Of a DNA stretch of 64,000 nucleotides, positions 53,085 through 61,486 are shown piece after piece. Every line of letters starts with the position of its first letter. The first letter of the stretch is position 1. This DNA is from MVYY01 sp012517575 (GTDB lineage: Bacteria > Bacteroidota > Bacteroidia > Bacteroidales > Paludibacteraceae): positions 124,001-188,000 of the forward strand of contig JAVLUG010000027.1 in assembly GCA_031629035.1 (NCBI GenBank), written 5' to 3'. The notes beneath the pieces are model-generated. The model ran no database searches, was not told the origin of the DNA, and worked only from the letters and a program-made list of their open reading frames with translations. The position numbers were made by a program, and so were the translations under genes.

Positions 53085-55429
53085 AACGCTCGTTATCCAT
53101 ACTCAACTTATTAATTTTCAGTATATTTATTTCGTTTTTGTGTGCGCAAAATTTAGCCGACTATCAAAAACTCCGTGGTGTTGTTATGTCGACTGTTCCC
53201 GACGATAATTACACTCGCCACGCTTACAATGCTTTCGACACGAACGAAGCAACCAGTTTTATGGCTCATGATGTTAGTGGGTGGGTAGGACTTGATTTGG
53301 GAGAAAATTTTCCCATCCGAAAAATCCGCATTTATCCTATGCCCGACCGGAATGAGCAATTTGTCGGTACTCAGTTTCAAGGAACAGATAATCCTAATTT
53401 TGCTAATCCCGTCACACTTTTTACTGTAACTCAAACGCCTAATGCCGGCGAATATATTACTTACGATATTACTACCCCTCAAACTTTTCGCTATGTGCGT
53501 TGTATGAATCCCGACCATCGTTGCAGCATTGCCGAGCTCGAATTTTATACTGATCTGAATTTACAAACCATCAATTATCCAAAACTTACAAATTTGCCGA
53601 CCATATATCTGGAGACGGCTGGGCAATTTGATTTTGTAAACAAGGAAACTTATGTTCCGGCAAAAGTGGCGGTTTCAAATGCCGATTTGATTGAGATTTT
53701 TGATGCACAAGTGCGTGGAAGAGGAAATTCTTCTTGGGATTTCATGGAAAAGAAATCTTTTAAAATTAAATTCAATGCAAAGCAACATTTTCTGGGAATG
53801 CCTGCCAAAGCAAAAAACTGGACATTGATAGCTCTTGAAGTTGATAAAACTTTGCTACGCAATGGATTAGCTTTTGAAATGAGCAAAGAGCTCGGTTTTG
53901 AATTTACTCCTTCATGTGTTATGGTTGATGTTGTTTTGGATGGGTTTTATTATGGAACATTCATGGCAAGCGACAATGTTGATGTGGACAATAATAGAGT
54001 GAATATTGATGAAATGACAACTGCCGATGTCGATCCTTACAATATTTCTGGCGGTTATCAACTCGAAATTGACGCTTATGCCGACCAGGAGCCGGTGCAT
54101 TTTACTACGCAGCGTGGAGTCCCATTTACGATTAAATCCCCTGACAGCGACGAAATTTTGCCTGAACAAAAAACATGGATAGAAAATCATGTCGGTGTAT
54201 TGGAAAATTCGTTGTTTACCAACACAAATGAGGCACTTGAAAAGTACATCGATATTGAAAGCGCAGTAAAGTATTATCTTCATTCCGAGCTGAGCGGCAA
54301 TTGCGATTCGTACTGGTGTATTCCCTGTTATAAAAAACGGGGAGATGATAGACTTTATTTTGGCCCTGTTTGGGATTATGATCAGGCCTTTTTGACCAAT
54401 GAAAGAGTGCCACGCTACAGCGAAACTTTGAAAACAAATTTCGGTGTTGCGCTGGAATGGTTCAGAAAAATTATGCAAACAGATACGGCTCAAACAGTAT
54501 TAAGACGTTTATGGAAAGAGGTTAAAAGCGATAATTTGCAGCAACATTTGCTCGAATACATGGACGAAAATTCAGCCCTTTTGCAGCAATCTCAAGCATT
54601 AAATTTTGCAAGATGGAATTCTTTGAACCGTAAAGTTTGGTTTGAAGATGCACTTTTTAATACGTATAACGAATATATCGATTTTGTAAAACAATACATA
54701 GTAGACCGTTTTACATGGTTCGACGAAATTGCTCAGCAACGGAAAGCTATTTTGCCGATTTCGTTGAAAAACGATACGGCGCAAACTTGGCAATACACTT
54801 TCGACTCGCCCGCTTCAAATTGGTACACAAATACTTTTGATGACAGTGGTTGGCAATCGGGAAAAGCACCTTTTGGAACAGAACAAAACCTGCAAAATAC
54901 CACTTGGACTTCCAATCAGATATTTATTCGAAAGAAATTTTATGTGAACAGTGAAGATTTAGAAGCGCTCGATAAAACCTATTTCTACATTTGGCACGAT
55001 GAAGATTGCGAAATTTATCTCAATAACGAACTTGCTTTGCACCGTGAAGGTTATATTACAGCTTACCAGTATTTTGAATTCGACAAAAATTTATTACACG
55101 AAGGTTGGAATATATTGGCGGCAAAATGTACACAAACTGCAGGAGGGCAGTTAATCGACGTTGGAATTTATATTACATCCGAAGAACAAACCAATGAAAC
55201 AAATTTTGTAGATTCACCAAACAAGGAGACGAATTTTATCTATTATGTAAGCAACGGAAATCTTATTATCAATGGTTTGTTGTCAGGTGAAAATGTTCAG
55301 ATTTATAGTATAGATGGGAGACTTTTCAAACAACAAAAATCAGTAAGCAGCACATTGAAGATTGCTTTGCCTGCTCGCGGAATATATCTTGTTCGTTTAC
55401 ACGGAAAAACATTGAAAATAATTTATTGA
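53081..55429 (+). CDS. CotH-kinase-like protein with discoidin-like module, shared beta-sandwich and T9SS domain
   Basis: A 782-residue exported protein: signal (1-22), F5/8C (discoidin)-like domain (about 25-170), CotH-like domain (about 175-545), shared beta-sandwich module (about 567-700, WHDEDCEIYLNNELA) and T9SS domain (about 715-782). CotH hallmarks are RGRGNSSW, KKSFKIKF, the KNWTLIA block and GPVWDYDQAF with Asp432 and Asp434. CotH in spore formers is a secreted protein kinase with an atypical fold. In PULs the role is unknown; it could phosphorylate surface proteins or glycans, or only bind. The four-base overlap with the GH43 gene ties it to the enzyme operon. Confidence 0.87.
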   Translation: MKRSLSILNLLIFSIFISFLCAQNLADYQKLRGVVMSTVPDDNYTRHAYNAFDTNEATSFMAHDVSGWVGLDLGENFPIRKIRIYPMPDRNEQFVGTQFQGTDNPNFANPVTLFTVTQTPNAGEYITYDITTPQTFRYVRCMNPDHRCSIAELEFYTDLNLQTINYPKLTNLPTIYLETAGQFDFVNKETYVPAKVAVSNADLIEIFDAQVRGRGNSSWDFMEKKSFKIKFNAKQHFLGMPAKAKNWTLIALEVDKTLLRNGLAFEMSKELGFEFTPSCVMVDVVLDGFYYGTFMASDNVDVDNNRVNIDEMTTADVDPYNISGGYQLEIDAYADQEPVHFTTQRGVPFTIKSPDSDEILPEQKTWIENHVGVLENSLFTNTNEALEKYIDIESAVKYYLHSELSGNCDSYWCIPCYKKRGDDRLYFGPVWDYDQAFLTNERVPRYSETLKTNFGVALEWFRKIMQTDTAQTVLRRLWKEVKSDNLQQHLLEYMDENSALLQQSQALNFARWNSLNRKVWFEDALFNTYNEYIDFVKQYIVDRFTWFDEIAQQRKAILPISLKNDTAQTWQYTFDSPASNWYTNTFDDSGWQSGKAPFGTEQNLQNTTWTSNQIFIRKKFYVNSEDLEALDKTYFYIWHDEDCEIYLNNELALHREGYITAYQYFEFDKNLLHEGWNILAAKCTQTAGGQLIDVGIYITSEEQTNETNFVDSPNKETNFIYYVSNGNLIINGLLSGENVQIYSIDGRLFKQQKSVSSTLKIALPARGIYLVRLHGKTLKIIY

Positions 55430-55458
55430 TTCATTCATACAAATTAGTTTAAAATATT

Positions 55459-58400
55459 ATGAAAATTAAGTGGTTGCTTTTGTGCGGAATTTTATTTTTT
55501 CTCAGCTTTCATGTGTATTCAACCACAACAATACAAAATCTTCGGGTGGAATATTTGAAAAATCCTATTGGAATTGATGCACCAAATCCGCAATTCAGTT
55601 GGGAAATGGAATCGGATGAAACTGGGCAATGCCAAACAGCTTATCAAATTGCATTGTTCGATGGCGATCGAACTAAAGAAGTTTGGAATTCGGGAAAAAT
55701 TAATTCCAATATTTCTGTTGGAATAAAATATGCTGGTTCTGCTCTTTCACCTTCCACCCGCTATTTTTGGAAAGTTGATGTGTGGGATAAAAACGGCACC
55801 AAAATTTCGTCATATGAAGAAGCTTTTTTTGAAACGGGACTAATGCAATCGGGTTGGAGTGGAGCCCATTGGCTGAAAATAAAAGAAAAATCTGAAAGTA
55901 CCGAACCTGTGAGCTTTACGCTCGCCTGCGATATAACGGTAATTGATCAGAATGCAGGAGTAATTTTTGGTGCCAAAGATGCTAATAATATGTATATGTG
56001 GGCAATAAATACTTATCAGGTAAGTCATCCCATTTTGCGCCGACACATTTTTATAGATGGGAATGCAACTGCTATAGCAGATATTCCGTTGCCAGCGCAA
56101 TTTACAACGGAACAAATCCTTAATCATGAAAGAAGATTAAAAATAGATGTGGTTGATAATGTGATTTATACCTATCTTGATGGCGTACTTGTGGACACAT
56201 ACAACAGTCCGGCTTTGCAGAATGGGTTCATCGGCTTTCGCGTTTATACCGGCGATAATGGAACACACGAACATGCTTATGTTGACAATATTGAGTATAA
56301 ATACTCCGAAAACGACATACCAAAAACTTTTACCGAAAATTTTGAAAATGGTTCAAACGATTTTGAGGAAGCCAATACCATCATGGTGAACGGAAACACC
56401 AAAATGGACTTAATGGCAAACGGAAATGCCGATTTTCGGGTGTTGCAAAACGAAGTGCAGGGAATTCCCATGTTTCGTAATGAATTTGTCATCGCAAAAC
56501 CCATAAAGTCAGCCCGCATTTATGCTTCAGCTTTGGGAATTTACGATATGTTTATCAATGGCAGACGTGTTGGCACACCGCAATCCGATGGCAATATCGT
56601 TTATGACGAACTGAAACCCGGATGGACAGATTATCGCAAAACCGTTTTTTATTCAACTTATGATATAACAGATTTGCTCAAATCGGGACAAAATGCCATA
56701 GGAGCGGAGGTTTCTTCTGGTTGGTTCACAGGACGAATTGCTCACAATGAATATGGAGTGCATCCGCTTGCTTTTATTGCTAAAATTTTGGTAGCATATT
56801 CCGATGGAACAACTGAAACATTTGTAACCAACACCTCCAATTGGAAAGCTACAACCAATTCTCCCATACGAATGGCTGATATTTATGATGGTGAAAATTA
56901 TGATGCTCGGAAAGAAAGTAATTGGACTACCAGTGATTTTGACGATTCTGATTGGCTTGAAACAGATGTAAATAACTATTTCACAGGTGATATGTTGGCA
57001 TTTATCGGACAGCCTGTTCGGGTGAGAACATCTTTGGAACAAAAACCGAAATCCATTGTCATTTATAATGGTATTAATCCTGATGCCTCAACTTACGGAC
57101 AAATAAACATAGTGCGTATGTTTGCAGCATCTCAGCCTTTCTCTTTGCAAAAAGGGGAAACGGCAATAATAGACTTCGGTCAAAACTTTGCAGGTTGGAT
57201 TAAGTTTAAGGTAAAAGGATCAAGTGGAACAAAAGTCCGTGCTCGATTTGCCGAAATGTTGAACGATTCAGGGGAAAGTGGACGTGGAAACGATAACGCC
57301 AAAGGAACGCTTTATTTGAAAAATCTTCGCTCGGCCAAAGCTACATTGAATTACATTCTGAAAGGAGATGCCATGGGTGAAATTTTCAATCCTTCCATGA
57401 CTTTTTTCGGATTTCGTTATTGTGAAATTACTGCTACGGAAAATACCGACTTTGAATATGTTAATGGTGAAGTGGTAGGAACGGCAAATGAAGAAAATTC
57501 ATCTTTTACCACAAGCAATGAAATGGTTAATAGATTGTATAGCAATATAATATGGGGTCAGAGAAGCAATTTTTTGAGTGTTCCTACCGACTGTCCGCAA
57601 CGTGATGAGCGTTTAGGGTGGATGGGCGATACGCAAATTTTTTCACGCGCTGCTGCTTATAATGCTGATGTGGTATCATTTTTCAATAAATGGGCAAAAG
57701 ATGTGCTGGACAGCCAACAACCCGATGGTACTTATCCTTCGGTAGTACCATATAATTGGGGCGTAGGTTCAGGCCGTACGGCTTGGGCAGAAGCTGGTAT
57801 TATCGTTCCGTGGAATATGTATTTAATGTATGGAAACAAAGAAGTTTTGAACAGCAATTACGCTTCTATGGAAAAATTTATGGATTGGATGGCAACTCAG
57901 CAATTTGACGGCTATCTTTACAATGGTGGTAATACACAATATGGCGACTGGTTGGCTTATGAAGAAACAAATCCTCGTTTTATCAGCGTATGTTATTATG
58001 CTTATGTTGCTCAGCTTATGACGAAAATTTCTGCGGCTTTGAGCCAATCGGCTAATGATTTTTATGCCCAAAAAGCCGCCAAATATCAAACGCTTTACAA
58101 CAATATCAAATCAGAATTTCAATCGCGATACGTTAATTCGCGTAACGGATTCCTTTCTGTGGATACACAGACTGCATATTTACTTGCATTGCAGAATGAT
58201 TTATTCTCGAATGCCGAAAAAACACAGAATGCTGTCAATCATTTGGTTGAAAAAATTCGGAACAACGGGAACAAATTAAGTACCGGATTTGTCGGCACCG
58301 GTATTTTAAATCAAACTTTGAGCAAGTTTGGAGCTTCGGATGTGGCTTATAATCTCTTGTTGCAGCGTAATAATCCTTCGTGGCTTTACAGTGTTGATCA

Positions 58401-59154
58401 AGGAGCAACTACCATTTGGGAACGTTGGAATTCATACACCATTGCCAGCGGTTTTGGTGATCCGTCCATGAATTCTTTCAATCATTATTCTTATGGTGCA
58501 GTTTCTGAGTGGAAGTTCCGATATATGGCCGGTATAGAAGCAGATGAAAAAAATCCGGGCTTTAAGCATTTCTTTCTCCAACCTACACCCGATTTGCGAG
58601 ATGTGCCCGAAAATGAAAGAATCACTATGGTTGATGCTTCTTTTGGTTCGTACTATGGAAAAATTAAAATCAAATGGGAACGCTTAGCTGACGGAAACTA
58701 CCGCTATGTACTCACTGTTCCTGCAAATACAACTGCAACACTTTATTTGCCAAGATACAACGATACAATAAAGGTATATCAAAATGGAGTAGCTGCTGAA
58801 AAAGTGGAAGGTGTTATTAATTTTACTACCGAAACAAAACGTTTTGTATTGGAACTCGAGTCAGGATCATATGTTTTTGATAATAAAAGCAGTAACGCTT
58901 CAGGAGTTAAAACTGTAAAAAAAAACTTTAAACTGAATGTTTATCCCAACCCTGCAAACAACAGGTTGATTGTCGACAATACCGAATTGTCGATTAAAAG
59001 TGTGGAAATTATAAATTTATCTGGAAAAGAAATAATGAATTGCCAATTGGCTGAAGGTAAGTATGTAGAAATTTCAAAGTTGCCAATCGGCGTATATTTT
59101 TTGAAAATAAAAACTGACGACGGAATACAATCTGTAAAATTTACAAAAAGATGA
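55459..59154 (+). CDS. GH78 alpha-L-rhamnosidase with LamG insert and T9SS domain
   Basis: A 1231-residue exported enzyme. Order: signal (about 1-21), FnIII-like N-terminal domain (about 25-130, NLRVEYLKNPIGIDAPNPQF), an inserted LamG-like module (about 145-290), rhamnosidase N-terminal beta domain (about 335-510), a further beta domain, the six-hairpin catalytic domain (about 690-1030), a C-terminal beta domain and a T9SS end (about 1155-1231, VYPNPANNRLIVDN). Catalytic motifs are intact: CPQRDERLGWMGD with Asp716 and Glu717, and TTIWERW with Glu988. GH78 removes terminal alpha-L-rhamnose, as found on arabinogalactan, rhamnogalacturonan and glycosides. Its stop overlaps the next start by ATGA. 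Confidence 0.94.
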   Translation: MKIKWLLLCGILFFLSFHVYSTTTIQNLRVEYLKNPIGIDAPNPQFSWEMESDETGQCQTAYQIALFDGDRTKEVWNSGKINSNISVGIKYAGSALSPSTRYFWKVDVWDKNGTKISSYEEAFFETGLMQSGWSGAHWLKIKEKSESTEPVSFTLACDITVIDQNAGVIFGAKDANNMYMWAINTYQVSHPILRRHIFIDGNATAIADIPLPAQFTTEQILNHERRLKIDVVDNVIYTYLDGVLVDTYNSPALQNGFIGFRVYTGDNGTHEHAYVDNIEYKYSENDIPKTFTENFENGSNDFEEANTIMVNGNTKMDLMANGNADFRVLQNEVQGIPMFRNEFVIAKPIKSARIYASALGIYDMFINGRRVGTPQSDGNIVYDELKPGWTDYRKTVFYSTYDITDLLKSGQNAIGAEVSSGWFTGRIAHNEYGVHPLAFIAKILVAYSDGTTETFVTNTSNWKATTNSPIRMADIYDGENYDARKESNWTTSDFDDSDWLETDVNNYFTGDMLAFIGQPVRVRTSLEQKPKSIVIYNGINPDASTYGQINIVRMFAASQPFSLQKGETAIIDFGQNFAGWIKFKVKGSSGTKVRARFAEMLNDSGESGRGNDNAKGTLYLKNLRSAKATLNYILKGDAMGEIFNPSMTFFGFRYCEITATENTDFEYVNGEVVGTANEENSSFTTSNEMVNRLYSNIIWGQRSNFLSVPTDCPQRDERLGWMGDTQIFSRAAAYNADVVSFFNKWAKDVLDSQQPDGTYPSVVPYNWGVGSGRTAWAEAGIIVPWNMYLMYGNKEVLNSNYASMEKFMDWMATQQFDGYLYNGGNTQYGDWLAYEETNPRFISVCYYAYVAQLMTKISAALSQSANDFYAQKAAKYQTLYNNIKSEFQSRYVNSRNGFLSVDTQTAYLLALQNDLFSNAEKTQNAVNHLVEKIRNNGNKLSTGFVGTGILNQTLSKFGASDVAYNLLLQRNNPSWLYSVDQGATTIWERWNSYTIASGFGDPSMNSFNHYSYGAVSEWKFRYMAGIEADEKNPGFKHFFLQPTPDLRDVPENERITMVDASFGSYYGKIKIKWERLADGNYRYVLTVPANTTATLYLPRYNDTIKVYQNGVAAEKVEGVINFTTETKRFVLELESGSYVFDNKSSNASGVKTVKKNFKLNVYPNPANNRLIVDNTELSIKSVEIINLSGKEIMNCQLAEGKYVEISKLPIGVYFLKIKTDDGIQSVKFTKR

Positions 59155-61481
59155 ATAGATTTTTATTGATTCTTTTTTTCTCCTTGTGCTTGTTTTTGAG
59201 TGTTCATTCGCAAACATATACGGTTGATAATTTTTCTGAGTTCGACTTGTCGTTGAAGTGGAGTGCGGCAACTGGCATTCGTGGCGAAACGCGGAATCTA
59301 TTTGGCCTATTGTTACCGGTAGGTTGGTGCGTGGCGGGAAAAGGTGGCGACTTTACCATTGCCTTTTCGAATGGCGACACGGTGAAAGGACAATTTGCTT
59401 ATTGCCAATTTTACAGCGATTATCTTTCCAGAAATCTCGAAACGCCAGCCGGATATTATTGGTGGGGCGGACGTGCACTCGATAAAATAACATTCAGCAG
59501 TCGCAATACATTTGTAGTTGATTTTTCTTTTGCAATTGTTACAAATGAAAATACTGGCGATTTTTCACTCAAATATGCAACCGGCGAAGATCCGTCGAAT
59601 ACCATAAATCAACTTTTTGTCAGTGAGCCGTTTCATGTGTTGGTCAATAACACAAATAGTTTTCCCGCTCCAAAAACGTATAATTGGCAATCCATTACCG
59701 GTAATTTTTCCACGAAATATTTTGCCGACAAGGATTTCGATGGTTTCTTCGAGCGTTACTATGGCTGGAATGGTGGAGATGTTGGTATTTCTACGCTTTT
59801 ACCTGATGGTAGAAGCGTATGGACTTGGGGCGATTACGATTGTGGTGTTGTCAATTCGCAGCGAAACCGCTTGACTGAACTTGCCCAATTTTTGCGCAAT
59901 GCTTTGATGACACAAGATGGTCTCGATTTTAGCGCATTTCGCCTATTGACAGCTGGTAAAAATCTTGGGCAAATAGAGCCTGCAATTCGCTGTACTGATG
60001 CAAATGGCAATCCGCTTCCTGATGGTCAAGAATGGTATTGGCCTATGGGCGGGCACGTTTATTACCGTAACGGAACGCCTGAATTACAAATTTTGCTCGA
60101 ACATACTGTCAATGCCGGAGGCGGACAATGGGGGATGCAAAGTGTTGGAGTGGATGTGGCTGTGTTTTCGTTGCCCAATTTGCAACTGCTACGAGTGGCA
60201 AAAGACCGTTATACCGGAAAAGTTGGATTTGCAAATATCGCTTTTGACGACGATGATGGTGTGGTGTATATCTACGGCGAACGAAATTTTGGCATTTGCG
60301 TGAGCGCTACTTTTGTGGCTCGAAATATCGATGGAGATTTAACGGGAACTTGGGAATTTTATGATGCAGCAACAAAAAACTGGACAACCACACATGATTG
60401 GGCGGAAAGTGATACGGATGGCTGGTGGAATGCTGGACACCAATTGTTGAACAATGCGATTTTTGTTTTTAAAGATGGCGGTAAATATTTTGCTTTTGAA
60501 CAGGAGCCGTGTTTTAGCCCAAATTCCTTTGTTCACGATGCTGCTTCACCGGTGGGACCCTTTACCAATCGCCGGAAAGTAGGTCAGCTACCCGCTGAAA
60601 TTACTTCCAATAATTTTATTTGTTACATTCCTACTTTGCACCAACAGTTCTCAATAAACGGCGAATTGCTGTATTCGGTGAGTAAAAACTATAATGGCGA
60701 CTTCAACCGTTACGGAACAAATCAATCGGCAAATTATTATCTGCCTTATTTTTTCCGTGTGAAAAATTGGCGAGGGAAATTAAATGTGGTTACAAACGAT
60801 TTGCCAGCAGTACCTGCTGTAGATATTGACTATCGGCTTGCTGCAGAATATCCTGCTATGGATAATGATGCGACAACCGTTTTTAAGGCGCAAATGGCAA
60901 GCAATGGCGTTAGCCTTACCGGCGTTTTACCGCAAAAAACAATTTTACGTCAATATACAATCACTTCTGCACTCGACAATCCCGATAGCGACCCACTTCA
61001 CTGGCAACTGCTCGGCTCTGACGATGCCGAAAATTGGTCGATATTAGATGAACGGTATTATGCTGAATTTTCGGAGCGTTCCCAGACCAATTCCTACACA
61101 CCAAAAATTGCGAAAACTTGCAAATATTTTCGTTTGAATGTATTGGCAACCAAAAATTCTGCAGATTTACAAATTGCAGAGTGGCAACTTTTCGGACGAT
61201 ATGTTGATTTTTTTTATGAGGGTGAATCGGCAATAAAAGTTATTGGGCAGCAAGATATTCATATTTATCCTAATCCCGTCAAAAATAAGTTAACAATTGA
61301 AAACGGAGTAGGAATGATTAAAAATGTACAGATTTTCGATATCTCGGGCAGAAAAATAGCTAACGGCAAATTGTCGGATGGCAAATCAATAGATGTTTCT
61401 TTTTTGTCTGCTGGAATGTATATACTTAAAATAGAAACAGAAACAGGAATACAAACTTTTAAATTCAATAAAATATCCTAA
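59151..61481 (+). CDS. DUF5005-like T9SS protein with discoidin-like module
   Basis: A 776-residue exported protein: signal (about 1-20), a large beta-rich DUF5005-like region (about 21-540), a discoidin (F5/8C)-like module (about 555-690, HWQLLGSDDAENWSILDER) and a T9SS domain (about 700-776, YPNPVKNKLTIEN, AGMYILKIET). The main region has propeller-like blades (DGVVYIYGERNFG, GKYFAFEQEPCFSPNSF) and resembles GH43/GH32-like or DUF4185 propellers, so a glycan-active role is likely but not shown. It overlaps GH78 by four bases and is followed by GH92 after five bases, all within one transcription unit. Confidence 0.8.
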   Translation: MNRFLLILFFSLCLFLSVHSQTYTVDNFSEFDLSLKWSAATGIRGETRNLFGLLLPVGWCVAGKGGDFTIAFSNGDTVKGQFAYCQFYSDYLSRNLETPAGYYWWGGRALDKITFSSRNTFVVDFSFAIVTNENTGDFSLKYATGEDPSNTINQLFVSEPFHVLVNNTNSFPAPKTYNWQSITGNFSTKYFADKDFDGFFERYYGWNGGDVGISTLLPDGRSVWTWGDYDCGVVNSQRNRLTELAQFLRNALMTQDGLDFSAFRLLTAGKNLGQIEPAIRCTDANGNPLPDGQEWYWPMGGHVYYRNGTPELQILLEHTVNAGGGQWGMQSVGVDVAVFSLPNLQLLRVAKDRYTGKVGFANIAFDDDDGVVYIYGERNFGICVSATFVARNIDGDLTGTWEFYDAATKNWTTTHDWAESDTDGWWNAGHQLLNNAIFVFKDGGKYFAFEQEPCFSPNSFVHDAASPVGPFTNRRKVGQLPAEITSNNFICYIPTLHQQFSINGELLYSVSKNYNGDFNRYGTNQSANYYLPYFFRVKNWRGKLNVVTNDLPAVPAVDIDYRLAAEYPAMDNDATTVFKAQMASNGVSLTGVLPQKTILRQYTITSALDNPDSDPLHWQLLGSDDAENWSILDERYYAEFSERSQTNSYTPKIAKTCKYFRLNVLATKNSADLQIAEWQLFGRYVDFFYEGESAIKVIGQQDIHIYPNPVKNKLTIENGVGMIKNVQIFDISGRKIANGKLSDGKSIDVSFLSAGMYILKIETETGIQTFKFNKIS

Positions 61482-61486
61482 CAGGC

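Noticed and set aside
53912..54493. 193-codon minus-strand open frame inside the CotH-like gene
   Set aside because: Antisense shadow with no recognisable motif.
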